Source: JBFFXF01 sp041569895
Lineage (GTDB): Bacteria; Planctomycetota; UBA8108; JACQVS01
Reading direction: 5' to 3'
Length of the DNA stretch: 32,671 bases
Assembly: GCA_041569895.1 (NCBI GenBank)
Contig: JBFFXF010000052.1
Location: 1 to 32,671, forward strand
The translations under genes were made by a program, and so were the position numbers. Every line of letters begins with the position of its first letter. Within the stretch, counting starts at the first letter, position 1. The notes below the pieces were generated by a model. It saw nothing but the letters and a program-made list of their open reading frames with translations, searched no databases and was not told the DNA's origin. Below, in pieces: positions 1 to 10,200 of this stretch.

Positions 1-19
1 ACGCCAGCGCTCAGCGGAT

Positions 20-193
20 TTAACCACAGAGGGCACAGAGAACGAAGCACAGAGGGCACAGAGGCAGCTTCGAACGCGTCGCTCGAGTTCGCGGGCCGGG
101 TTGAGCGGCGAAGGGTCGCTCGGACTGAAGAGGGAGAGAGACCTCTCTGTGTGCGGCGCTGCGCCAGCTCGCGCCGCGCCTCTGTGGTTCAAT
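20..193. repeat. ACAGAG repeat element with inverted ends
   Basis: The 16-mer CACAGAGGGCACAGAG occurs at 25-40 and again at 48-63, a 23-bp period. The left end reads TTAACCACAGAGG (20-32). The right end reads CCTCTGTGGTTCAA (180-193), whose complement TTGAACCACAGAGG matches the left end apart from one extra base. A second inverted piece, CCTCTCTGTGTGC at about 142-154, faces the inner repeats. The whole could fold into an imperfect hairpin or represent a small non-autonomous element. No coding potential is seen. Confidence 0.55.
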
Positions 194-310
194 TCTCGGC
201 GAACCTCACTCACGGTGCGATCTGCCGAGACGACGGCGCGGCCCGGAACAACCGCGATTTCGAGGGTCAAACGCCAGGAAGGGACCTGCGTTTTTGCAAC
301 TGTCGGGTCC

Positions 311-410
311 GATTCCGATTCCGATGACCGAGACCGAGACCGATGACCTCCGAGGTCAGAGACAGAGGACGGAGAACGGAGACGGACTGAGTCCGAGACG
401 CCGAGACGCT
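311..410 (+). repeat. Degenerate GATTCC/GACCGA hexamer tract
   Basis: A purine-biased low-complexity tract begins with GATTCCGATTCCGATGACC (311-329). It continues as GAGACCGAGACC units, passes through CCGAGGTCAGA (350-360), and becomes GGACGGAGAACGGAGAC-like units. The same order of motifs occurs in opposite orientation near 31205-31292 in this window. The tract does not look coding, because neither strand gives a protein-like composition. Confidence 0.5.
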
Positions 411-524
411 CCTCGACGCCAATCTCCCGTCCTCGTCGACCGTCGTCCGTGCTTTCGGGACCGGGACCGGAAACGGGGAGCGACATTGACTGGGTCCGCG
501 GCTCCCCGATAATGGCGGCGGGGT

Positions 525-3500
525 GTGTTTCCGAGGGAGAGGCGAGCTCTGGCCGTGTATCTCGATCGTTCCATCGCTGCCGTTGTCGTGATCTTCGCGG
601 GTCTCTCGGTCGCCGTTCCGGGCGCCGGGGCCGATCTCGTCATCAGCGAGTTCATGGCGGCCAGCCGGGATGCGCTCCTCGACGAGGACGGTGACTCGAG
701 TGACTGGATCGAGATCCAGAACGTTTCCGCCGGGCCGGTCGACGCTGCGGGGTGGGCGCTCACCGACGACCCGTCGATCCTCCACAAGTGGGTCTTTCCC
801 CCCGTCGTCATCGAGAGTGGCGGGTTCCTGATCGTCTTCGCCTCGGGCAAAAACCGCGCCGGCCCCGAGCTCCACACCAACTTCGGGCTCGACGCCGGGG
901 GCGAGTCGCTCGCCCTGGTGGCGCCCGACGGCACCGTGGCGACGGCGTTCCCGGGCTTTCCCCGGCAGCGCGAGGGCTTCTCGTTCGGCGTCGGCAGCCG
1001 CGTCGTCGCCGAGCTGGTCGGGCGCGGATCGTCGGCGCGTGTCCACGTTCCGTCCGATGGCGCGCTCGGTCTCTCCTGGACGGGCGGCGGGCCGTTCGAC
1101 GACTCGGCGGCGGCGGGCTGGGCTCCGGCGACCGCCGGCATCGGGTATCCGTCGGGAGGCGTGGTCGACGCCGGCGTCGAGCCGCTCGGCTACTGGGATT
1201 TCGACGACAGCGCGGCCGACCGGAGCGGCAACGGCCACGGGGCGACGGTCAACGGCGCGGTTTTCTCGGCGATCACCGCGCCGGCCCTCGACGGGGGCAG
1301 ATCGCTCCGCTTCGACGGTGTCGACGACTTCGTCGGCGTCGAGATCGACGTCTCCGAGACGGCGTTTACCTCGTCGATGTGGATCCGTGCCGACACCGGC
1401 GGGCGAGGCATCTTCACGGTCGTCGACGGCGACCTCGGCGCCGGCGGGTACGACCGCCTGCTCTACTTCGAGGGCGGCAACATCGCCGCCCGGGTCTGGA
1501 ACAACGAGACGGTGCGCTCGTCGGGACGCAACTACGCCGACCGTCTCTGGCACCACGTCGCTCACGTCGTCGGCCGGGAGATTGGCGGCCAGCGGATCTA
1601 CGTCGACGGTCGGCTGGTCGCGAGCGGCGTCAAGGCGGCGTCGGACTTCGACTGGCAGCAGCGCATCAATATCGGCTTCTCGAACGACGCCGCCGGCGAC
1701 TTCTTCGCGGGCCTCATTGACGACGTCGCTGTCTGGGACGCGGCTCTCTCCGCGGAACAGATCGGCCGGCTCGCCGCCGGGGCCTCGCCGCTGGCGCTCG
1801 ACGGCGTGCGTCCGTTCGTCGAGACCGACGTCGCGTCGGCGATGCAAGGGGTCAGCGCATCGGTCTACGTGCGTATCCCGTTTCGGGCCACATTACCGCT
1901 CGACTTCGACGCCATCGAGCTGCGCGTCCGCTACGACGACGGCTACATCGCCTACCTGAACGGCGTCGAGGTCGCTCGCCGCAACGCGCCGGAGCCGGCG
2001 GGTTTCGATGCGCGGGCCTCGTCCGACCGCGCCGTCGGCCGGTCGACGCGGGAGGAAGCGATCGACCTCACGTCTCACGTCGATCTGATTCGCGACGGCG
2101 ACAACGTGCTCGCGTTTCACGGTCTCAACGACACCCCCGGCAGCGAGGAGTTCCTCCTCGCGCCGCGACTCATCGCCATCGAGCGGATGTCGAACCGTTT
2201 CATGCAGCCGACGCCCGGCGCGCCGAACGATACCGGCGTCTTCGATTTCGTCGCCGACACCAAGTTCAGCGTCGACCGCGGCTTCTACACCGAGCCGTTC
2301 GACGTCGAGATCACCACGGCGACCGAGGACGCCGCCATCTACTTCACGACCGATGGCACCGAGCCGTCGCCGCAGAACCCGACGGCGCGGCTCCACGACG
2401 GACCGATCCGCATCGCGCGCACGACGCGGCTTCGAGCGGCGGCTTTCCGGGACGACTACCAGCCGACCAACGTCGATACGCACACGTACCTCTTCGTTCG
2501 CGACGTCCGCAGCCAGCCAGCCCGGCCCCCCGGTCTGCCGGCGACGTGGAGCGGCGGGTTCCCGGCGGACTATCAGGTGGATCCGGACGTCGTCAACTCG
2601 ACGCGTCCCGGTTACAGCCTCGAGGAGGCGCTGCTGTCGATCCCGTCGGTGAGCGTCGTCACGGATCCGGAGAACCTCTTCGATCCGTCGAGGGGAATCT
2701 ACTACCACTCGTCGAGTCGCGGCCCGTCGTTTGAGCGGGGCGCGTCGATCGAGCTCATCCACCCCGACGGCACGGAGGGGTTCCAGATCGACGCCGGCCT
2801 GCGCGTTCACGGCAACTCGAGCCGCATCCACACCTTCACGCCGAAGCACTCGTTCCGCATCGTTTTCAAGAGCAAGTTCGGGCCGCGCAAGCTGAGGTTC
2901 CCGCTCTTCGGCATCGAGAGCTTCGACCAGCTCGTGCTGCGCGGCGCGTCGACGGACTCGTGGCCGGTGGTCAACGGCAACTTCGTCCTCGGCGTCCAGC
3001 GGTGGAACCCGATCCACGCCACGTACATGCGCGACCAGCACATGCGCGACGCCCAGCTCGACATGGGCAGTCCGTCGGCGAACGGCATGTACGTTCACCT
3101 CTATCTGAACGGCCTCTACTGGGGGCTCTACAACCTCGCCGAGCGCCCGACGAGCTCGTTCGCCGCGGAGCGCCTCGGCGGCGAGCGGGAGGAGTACGAC
3201 GTCCTCAAGGACTTCGCCGAGCTGCGGGAAGGCACGGCGACCGCGTGGAACGAGATGATCTCGCTCGCCAGTCGGGGGCTCGCGTCGGAGGCGGCGTACC
3301 AGCGCATCCAGGGGAACGACCCCGACGGCACGCGCAATCCGGCGCTGCCGCGATACCTCGACGTCGACAACCTGATCGACTACATGATCCTGCACATCAC
3401 CGCCGGCGCCGAGGACTGGCCGGACCACAACTGGTGGGCGTCGCGCCGGCGCGGACCGGAGAGCGATGGGTTCAAGTTCTTCGTGTGGGATCAGGCGATC

Positions 3501-5528
3501 TCCAACGACTCGCTGGTGCGGACGCACACGCGGATCCAGACGCGGTTCGAGCAGCCGATCAGCTCGCCCTCGCCGTCCTTCCTCTACGGCAGGCTGATGG
3601 CGAACCAGAGCTTCCGGCGGAAGTTCATCGACCGCGTGCACGCGCATCTCTTCAACGACGGCGCGCTGACGCGCGACGCGAGCTCCGCCCGATGGCAGGA
3701 CCGACAGCGCGAGATCGACATCGCCATCGTCGGCGAGTCGGCCCGGTGGGGGGATTCGAAGAAGTCGCCGCCGTTCCGGCGCGAGGTCGAGTGGCTCGCC
3801 GAGATGAACTGGATGCGCGACACATACTGGGAGGACCTGCACCCGATCGCGGTGCAGCGCTTTCGCAACGTCGGTCTCTATCCCGACGTCGAGGCGCCGG
3901 TCTTCGTCGTCGACGGCCGTCCCCGGCACGGCGGGCGGATCGAACGCGGCGAGCGGCTCAGCATGGTGGTCCCGGAGTTCAGGTCGTTCATCGACAGGCC
4001 ATTCATCGACCGGGACAACCCGGCGAGCGCGCTGGTGCCGCGCGATGGCTCGCTCGGAGTCGAGTGGACCGGTCCGGGGTACGTCGAGGGATCGCGCGGC
4101 GAGACGTGGCGGCGAGGCGCCAACGGCGTGGGCTACGAGAACTCGAGCGGCTACGAGGACGCCATCGCGATCGACGTCGGCGCCGAGATGTCGGGAGCCG
4201 AAGGCAACACGACCGTCTACGTGCGCCTCCCGTTCACCATCGAGGACCGCGGGCAGCTCGACTCGTTCGAGACCCTGACGCTGAAGGTCGCCTACGACGA
4301 CGGCTTCGTCGCGTACCTGAACGGCGAGAGGGTGGCCGCGGCCAACGCCCCGGCGAGCCCGGACTGGAGCGCCGGCGCCACGGCGGGCGGCGAGGCCAAC
4401 CCGGACGCGCCCACCGAATTCGACATCTCCGAGGCGGCCGGCCTGCTGCGCGTCGGCGACAACCTCCTCGCCGTCCACGGGCTCAACTTCAGCGAGTTCT
4501 CGAGCGACATGCTGATCCTCGTCGAGCTCGTCGGCCGGACGCTCGACACGCGCTTGCCGCCGGGCCTGGTCTCCTACACGCTCGACGGCGCCGACCCGAT
4601 GGACGATGGCGCGCTGAGCTACACCGGGCCGTTCGCGCTCGAGGGAACCACCCTCGTCAGGGCGCGCGCGTTCGACGGCGAGGAGTGGAGCGCGCTCACC
4701 AGCGCCGTCTTCGTCGATCCGACCTCGCACCCCCTCCGCGTCACCGAGGTGATGTACCACCCCCTGCTTCCGGAGCCGGCTCGACGCGACCCGAACGACT
4801 TCGAGTTCATCGAGCTCCAGAACGTCGGCGACCGCGCCCTCGACCTGCGGGGACTCGCGCTGCGTGGCGGCATCGATTTCGACTTCGCGGGCTCGGAGGT
4901 CACCACGCTCGGGCCGCTCGAGCTCGTCCTCGTCGTCCGCGACGCGGCGGCCTTCGGCCTGCTCCACGACACCACGGGCATGCGGATCGCCGGCGAGTAC
5001 GACGGCAAGCTCGACAACGCCGGCGACTCGATCGTCATCGAGGGCCCGCTCGGCGAGACCATCCTCGAGTTCACCTACGACGACGCCTGGTATCCGATCA
5101 CCGACGGCGGCGGGCATTCGCTGGTCTTCACGGATCCGACGCTCGATCCGGAGGCGTGGCGTGACGAGGCGAACTGGCGGCCGAGTCGCGACCCGGGCGG
5201 GTCTCCCGGCGTGGACGAGTCGGGCGGCGTCGTGCGCGGCTGGCAGCGACCGGGCGACGCCAACGGCGACGGCCGGCTCGACGTCAGCGATGCGGTGACA
5301 CTTCTGCTCGGGCTCTTCGCCGGCGTCGATCTCGAGCCGCGCTGCGACCCGGACGCCGGGGCGGCAGCCGACGTCAACACGGCCATCCTGGACGTCAACG
5401 GCGACGCGCTGGTCGACATCTCCGATGCGATCCACCTCCTGAGGTTCCTCTTCGCCGGCGGTCCCGCCCATGCCCTCGGGCCCGACTGCGTCCGCCTGGA
5501 GGGATGCCCGACCTCGTGTCGCGGCTGA
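525..5528 (+). CDS. Secreted CotH-family protein with lamin-tail, LamG and dockerin-like domains
   Basis: This 1667-residue exported protein starts with a signal peptide that ends near AGA (35-37). Domains in order: a lamin-tail domain (about 37-145); a LamG-type fold (about 212-428) set inside the first copy of a beta-rich domain that recurs at about 1175-1325 (shared core YDDG.(I/V)AYLNG); a chitobiase C-terminal-like domain (about 585-660, 'YFTTDGTEPS'); a CotH kinase-like region (about 745-1000, with LRVHGNSSR and GLYWGLYNLAE); a second lamin-tail domain (about 1403-1530); and a double EF-hand/dockerin-like tail (1577-1667). CotH proteins are secretory-pathway kinases; here the late motif reads WDQA (about 988) where the second CotH protein of the window has WDID, so activity is uncertain. 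The start is GTG. A GTG at 555, behind GAGGGAGAGG, also gives a good signal peptide. It is probably the first gene of an operon with the next two. A cell-surface or matrix role is an inference. Confidence 0.88.
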   Translation: MFPRERRALAVYLDRSIAAVVVIFAGLSVAVPGAGADLVISEFMAASRDALLDEDGDSSDWIEIQNVSAGPVDAAGWALTDDPSILHKWVFPPVVIESGGFLIVFASGKNRAGPELHTNFGLDAGGESLALVAPDGTVATAFPGFPRQREGFSFGVGSRVVAELVGRGSSARVHVPSDGALGLSWTGGGPFDDSAAAGWAPATAGIGYPSGGVVDAGVEPLGYWDFDDSAADRSGNGHGATVNGAVFSAITAPALDGGRSLRFDGVDDFVGVEIDVSETAFTSSMWIRADTGGRGIFTVVDGDLGAGGYDRLLYFEGGNIAARVWNNETVRSSGRNYADRLWHHVAHVVGREIGGQRIYVDGRLVASGVKAASDFDWQQRINIGFSNDAAGDFFAGLIDDVAVWDAALSAEQIGRLAAGASPLALDGVRPFVETDVASAMQGVSASVYVRIPFRATLPLDFDAIELRVRYDDGYIAYLNGVEVARRNAPEPAGFDARASSDRAVGRSTREEAIDLTSHVDLIRDGDNVLAFHGLNDTPGSEEFLLAPRLIAIERMSNRFMQPTPGAPNDTGVFDFVADTKFSVDRGFYTEPFDVEITTATEDAAIYFTTDGTEPSPQNPTARLHDGPIRIARTTRLRAAAFRDDYQPTNVDTHTYLFVRDVRSQPARPPGLPATWSGGFPADYQVDPDVVNSTRPGYSLEEALLSIPSVSVVTDPENLFDPSRGIYYHSSSRGPSFERGASIELIHPDGTEGFQIDAGLRVHGNSSRIHTFTPKHSFRIVFKSKFGPRKLRFPLFGIESFDQLVLRGASTDSWPVVNGNFVLGVQRWNPIHATYMRDQHMRDAQLDMGSPSANGMYVHLYLNGLYWGLYNLAERPTSSFAAERLGGEREEYDVLKDFAELREGTATAWNEMISLASRGLASEAAYQRIQGNDPDGTRNPALPRYLDVDNLIDYMILHITAGAEDWPDHNWWASRRRGPESDGFKFFVWDQAISNDSLVRTHTRIQTRFEQPISSPSPSFLYGRLMANQSFRRKFIDRVHAHLFNDGALTRDASSARWQDRQREIDIAIVGESARWGDSKKSPPFRREVEWLAEMNWMRDTYWEDLHPIAVQRFRNVGLYPDVEAPVFVVDGRPRHGGRIERGERLSMVVPEFRSFIDRPFIDRDNPASALVPRDGSLGVEWTGPGYVEGSRGETWRRGANGVGYENSSGYEDAIAIDVGAEMSGAEGNTTVYVRLPFTIEDRGQLDSFETLTLKVAYDDGFVAYLNGERVAAANAPASPDWSAGATAGGEANPDAPTEFDISEAAGLLRVGDNLLAVHGLNFSEFSSDMLILVELVGRTLDTRLPPGLVSYTLDGADPMDDGALSYTGPFALEGTTLVRARAFDGEEWSALTSAVFVDPTSHPLRVTEVMYHPLLPEPARRDPNDFEFIELQNVGDRALDLRGLALRGGIDFDFAGSEVTTLGPLELVLVVRDAAAFGLLHDTTGMRIAGEYDGKLDNAGDSIVIEGPLGETILEFTYDDAWYPITDGGGHSLVFTDPTLDPEAWRDEANWRPSRDPGGSPGVDESGGVVRGWQRPGDANGDGRLDVSDAVTLLLGLFAGVDLEPRCDPDAGAAADVNTAILDVNGDALVDISDAIHLLRFLFAGGPAHALGPDCVRLEGCPTSCRG

Positions 5529-7243
5529 CCGCGGGGCGCCACCGACGCGGACCGCGGTCGTCGATCCACGGCGGTGGGGCGGCGCTGCTCGCCGCGGCGA
5601 TGCTGGCTGGCTGCGAGCGCGGCCCGCCGGCGAGCAGCGGCGCGATCTTCGCCGACGTCACCGCGGAGAGCGGCGTCGAGTTTCGCCTCGAGAACGGCAT
5701 GAGCGAGGCGCGACACCTCCCCGAGACCATCATCGGGGGGCTCGGCTGGATCGATCACGACGGTGACGGTGACCTCGACCTCTATCTCGTCAACGGACAC
5801 TCCGACTCGCGCAACGCGGCGCGGCCGGGCGCCGAGACCAACCGACTCTATCGCAACGACGGGAACTGGCGTTTCACCGACGTCACCGCCGAGAGCGGCA
5901 CCGGTGACCGGCGTTACGGCTGCGGTGTCGCCGTCGGCGACTACGACAACGACGGCCGGAGCGACATGCTGGTGACAAACTTCGGCCGCAACACGCTCTA
6001 CCACAACCTCGGGGGCGGCGTCTTCGAGGACGTCACCGAGCGCGCCGGACTCACCGAGGAGGGCTTCTCCTCGAGCGCAGTGTGGTTCGACATGGACCGC
6101 GACGGCGATCTCGACCTCTACGTCGTCAACTACGTCAGCTACGATCCCGGGACGGCGAAGCGGTGTGTCGAGGACGGCCTGACGATCTACTGCCATCCGA
6201 AATGGTTCAACGGCGAACCGGACCTCCTCTATCGCAATCTCGGCGACGGGCGATTCGAGGAGATCGGCGCGCGGGCGGGCATCGCTCGCGGCGGTCCGAC
6301 GGAGGGCAAGGGGCTCGGCGCCGTGACGCTCGATCACGATGGGGACGGCCTCGTCGATGTCTACGTGGCCAATGACCTGACGCCGAACTTCCTCTGGCGG
6401 AACGTCGGGGACGGCACCTTCGTCGACGTCGGGCAGGTGGCGGGAGTCGCCCTGAGCGCCGACGGGTTCTTCCAGGCGGGCATGGGCGTCGACGTCGCCG
6501 ACGTCAACGCCGATGGGCGGCTCGACATCCACGTCACCAACTTCTCGCGAGAGCTCAACGCCCTCTATCTCGGAGAGGGAGGCGGCGCGTTCCGCGACCG
6601 CAGCGAGCAGTGCGGGCTCGGCCCGAGCTTCCTCTCGCTCGGGTTCGGGACGCTGTTCATCGATGTCGATCTCGACGGCGACGAGGACATCGTCGTCGCC
6701 AACGGGCACGTCGATGACCGGGTCGAGGTGTCGCAGCCGGGGACCGGGCTGGCGTGGAAGCAGCGGCCGCAGCTCTTCCTGAACGATGGGACCGGCGCCT
6801 TCACCCTGGCGTCGATCGAGCGCGCCGGGGCGTTCTTCGCCGAGCGTGTCGTCGCCCGCGGGCTCGCCGGGTGCGACGTCGACCGCGATGGCGACGTCGA
6901 CCTGGCGATGATGACGTCGGACCGTTCCGTCGTGCTTCTCCGCAACGACAACCCCGATGGCAACCGCAGCGTCACGCTGCGACTCGTCGGCGCCGCGAGC
7001 CCACGCGACGGCTTCGACGCCCGCGTCGAGGCGACGGTCGGTTCGCGCACGCGCGTGTTCTCGTGCCAGGCGGGCCGCAGCTACGCCTCCGCGTGCGATC
7101 CCGCCGTGGTCGTCGGAATCGGTCGCGCCGCGGCGCTCGACCGCGCGATAATTCGCTGGTCGAGCGGTGCGGTGAGCGATCTAATGGCCGTTCCGGCGGG
7201 CAGCGTGCGCACCGTCAGAGAGGTCGATTCGGACGACAAGTGA
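5504..7243 (+). CDS. UnbV/ASPIC lipoprotein with seven FG-GAP/VCBS Ca-binding blades
   Basis: This 579-residue protein has a lipoprotein signal with lipobox LAGC (Cys37). Seven DxDxDGxxD-type calcium loops follow: DHDGDGDLD, DYDNDGRSD, DMDRDGDLD, DHDGDGLVD, DVNADGRLD, DVDLDGDED and DVDRDGDVD. Seven is the number expected for one integrin-alpha-like seven-bladed propeller. The C-terminus (about 500-570) matches the ASPIC/UnbV domain, including 'GRSYASACDP...VVGIG' followed by an IIRWSSG strand. The start overlaps the previous gene by 25 bp, which indicates translational coupling. The GGAGGG at 5498-5503 abuts the ATG at 5504, so the GTG at 5516 (12-nt spacing) is a plausible alternative. Members of this family are extracytoplasmic; the ligand is unknown. 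Confidence 0.9.
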   Translation: MPDLVSRLTAGRHRRGPRSSIHGGGAALLAAAMLAGCERGPPASSGAIFADVTAESGVEFRLENGMSEARHLPETIIGGLGWIDHDGDGDLDLYLVNGHSDSRNAARPGAETNRLYRNDGNWRFTDVTAESGTGDRRYGCGVAVGDYDNDGRSDMLVTNFGRNTLYHNLGGGVFEDVTERAGLTEEGFSSSAVWFDMDRDGDLDLYVVNYVSYDPGTAKRCVEDGLTIYCHPKWFNGEPDLLYRNLGDGRFEEIGARAGIARGGPTEGKGLGAVTLDHDGDGLVDVYVANDLTPNFLWRNVGDGTFVDVGQVAGVALSADGFFQAGMGVDVADVNADGRLDIHVTNFSRELNALYLGEGGGAFRDRSEQCGLGPSFLSLGFGTLFIDVDLDGDEDIVVANGHVDDRVEVSQPGTGLAWKQRPQLFLNDGTGAFTLASIERAGAFFAERVVARGLAGCDVDRDGDVDLAMMTSDRSVVLLRNDNPDGNRSVTLRLVGAASPRDGFDARVEATVGSRTRVFSCQAGRSYASACDPAVVVGIGRAAALDRAIIRWSSGAVSDLMAVPAGSVRTVREVDSDDK

Positions 7244-7273
7244 GGGGCGGTGGCGGAGTCGAGGAGTTTCCAC

Positions 7274-10200
7274 GTGAGCGCGTGTCGGATCCACCGTGGC
7301 GTCGCTGCACGGCCACGCCTCGTCCTGACCGCCGCGGTACCGGCTGTTCTCGTCATGGCGCTGTCGGGGGCCGCGGCGCAGACGGTGGTCATCTCCGAGA
7401 TCAACTACAACGCCGACGGCGATGAGCGGCTCGAGTTCGTCGAGCTGCACAATCCCGGAGCGACCGCCGTCGACCTCGTCGGCTGGTCGCTCGTCGACGG
7501 CGTTCGCGCCTCCTTCGGACCCGGCGCCGTCCTGCCGGCGGGCGGGTTCGTCGTGCTGGCGCGCGATCCCGCCGTGCTGCGCGATGCCCTTCGACTTCCG
7601 GAGGCGCTGACGATTCTCGGCTACGAGGGCGCGCTCGAGAACAGCGGCGAGCGCGTGACGCTCGTCGACGGCTTCGGCGCCGTGATCGAGACGGTGCGAT
7701 ACAACGATGACTATCCGTTCGACCGCTCCGCCGACGGCGACGGCGCCTCGCTCCACCGGGCGTGCTTCGATCTGCCCGCGGAGGCGCCGTTCAACTGGAT
7801 CGCCGGCGCGCCCTCGGCGGGATCACACGAGGTCCGACCGGCGTGCCCGCCGGAGCATCCCGCAGAGGACGCGGCGAGCCGGCCCGTGGTCATCAACGAG
7901 ATCGACTATCACCCGCCGGCCGGCGGCGACCCCGACCTCGAGTTCGTCGAACTGCTCAATCGATCCGATCGCCGCGTGGCGCTCGGCGGCTGGAGCTTCG
8001 ACCGCGGCTTCGATTTCGTGTTTCCGGCGAGCGCCGAGATCGGCGCCGGCGAGCTCGTCGTCGTGGCGCGCGATCCCGGGGCGTTCCTCGCGCGCTACGC
8101 CGTCGATCGGACCAGGGTGTTCGGGCCGTTCCGCGAGGACAGCCGCCTGAGCAACTCCGGCGAGACCATCCGGCTCGTCGACGACGCCGACCGCGTCCAG
8201 GACATCGTCCGCTACGACCAGGAGGATGGCTGGCCGGCGCACGCCGACGGGCTCGGCAGCAGCCTGCAGCGCGTCAACGCGCTCGGTCCATCGAGCGCCG
8301 CCGGCAACTGGCGCGTCGCGCCTCCGGCTCCGCCGACCGGCGGCGACGGGGGATGGCAGACGTTCTCCGTCGATGGCTTTTACGACGGTCCGCGCTTCTA
8401 TTTCTATCTCCTCGGCGCCGGCGAGCTTCTCCTCGACGGCATCCGTCTCGAGGTCAAGGGCGGCGACGGCGCCAACCTGCTCGGCGACGGCGATTTCGAC
8501 AGCGGCCTCGGGGCGTGGTCGGCCACGGGCAACCACACGGCGTCGACGGCGCTCGACGAGGGAGGCTTCGGCGACAACGGCCCCTGCGCACTCGTCCGGG
8601 CGAGCGACGCCGGCAACGGCTTCCAGCACGCCCTCCGCCAGACGGTCGCCGACAGGCCGGCGGCCGGGACAGCGGTGACCCTGACGTTTCACGTCAAGCC
8701 GGTGACCGGCGCGACCGGTTTCGTCGCCCGGTCATCGGTGGCGACGGACGAGAACGGCCTCATCTACGTCGAGGGGGACGCGTCGACTGGACAGTCCGAG
8801 GCGGCGGAGCGCACGCCGCTGGCGCCGAACTCGTTCGTCAGCTCGCGCACGCCGCCGACCATCGAGCGCATCGACTTCTCGCCGCCGTGGCCGGGGTCGA
8901 GTGACGAGGTCACCGTGGCGGCGCGCGTCGTCTCGGAGGACCCGATCGACGAGGTCGTCGCGTTCTACCGCGTGGACGACGGCGATCGCACGCCGCTGCC
9001 GCTCGTCGATGACGGCGACGCGCCCGACGCGTTCGCCGGCGACGGGGTCTTCACGGGAGTGATCCCGCCGGCGCCGAGTCGATCCCTCGTCTGGGTGTCG
9101 GTGGTGGCGACGACGTCCGCGGGCGAGGCGACTCACCGCCCGCGGCTGAAGAACCCGGCGGGGGTGACCGGCTACTACGTGATCGACTCGCCCCCGGACC
9201 AGAACGAGGACCTGCGGCTCTTCTATATCTTCACGCCGGGCGCGCTCAGGGACCTCTCGTGCAATCCCGGCGTGTGGCGCGAGGGTGATCTCGTCGACCC
9301 GACCTCGCGCGCCCATCGCTCCGTCGGCGTGAAGTTCCGGGGAGAGACCGCCTGCGCGTATCCGAAGCGGCCGATGCGCGTGAAGTTCAACAAGGGGGAT
9401 CGGTTCGAGGGGCAGCGGCGCCTCAACTTCAACGCCGGCTGGAACGACAAGTCGATGCTGCGCGAGCAGTTCGGCTTCGACTTCTTCCGCGACGCGGGCG
9501 TGGCGCACAGCGAGACGCGCTTCGCTCGCGTGCATTCCAACCGCGGCGTGTTTCACGGCGCGTACTTCACCATCGAGGACCCCAACGAGGACTACCTGGA
9601 GCGCAACCGCCTCGATCCCGCCGGCGGTTTCTACAAGGCGCGGACGCCGCTGCGCAACCCGAGCGTCGCGGGCTTCGAGCCACGCACGGACGAGTCTCCG
9701 GCGCGCCTCGACGAGGTGCTGGCGTTCGCGGTCGCCCTGCTGAGAACCCCCGGCGATCGGCTCATCGATTTCCTCGAGGAGTCGCTCGACGTCGAGGAGA
9801 TCCTCGACTACCAGGCGGTGCAGGCGATCATCATCGACGGCGACTCGGTGGCGAAGAACTGGCTCCTCTACATCGGCCGCGACCAGCTCAAGGGGCCCGG
9901 CCCCGATCGCATCAGCATGTTCCCGTGGGACATCGACCTGAGCCACGGGCAGATGCTCCTGGTCACGGACAATCGGGTCTACGACGAGCACCCGCTCTTC
10001 CAGACGCAGCAGTACCCGTTCCACGACCAGGGCTTCCACGGCATCCTCACGGCGCTCCTGCAGCGCGCCCCGGGCGACTACTTCATCAAGGCCTTCTACG
10101 GGCGCGTCTACAATCTGCTGCAGGAGAAGTACACTCCCGACGCGCTCTTTCCGAAGCTCGACCGCTTCGATGCGAACACGCGCGGCACGGCGGCCGCCGA

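Larger units (their letters stand above)
1..524. other. Gene-free left edge with low-complexity repeats
   Basis: No convincing coding sequence lies here. Short open frames overlap on both strands and have repeat-derived composition. The stretch contains an ACAGAG-type element at about 20-193 and a degenerate GATTCC/GACCGA hexamer tract at about 311-410, both listed separately. Between them (194-310) I see nothing recognisable. The promoter of the following CotH gene must lie here or further left, but no clear -35/-10 pair stands out. Confidence 0.6.

Noticed and set aside
1893..5471. Long minus-strand open frame (1192 codons) opposite the first CotH gene
   Set aside because: It is Arg/Val/Glu/Asp-rich with no recognisable domain, and lies wholly antisense to a protein with clear domains; high GC makes such frames common.
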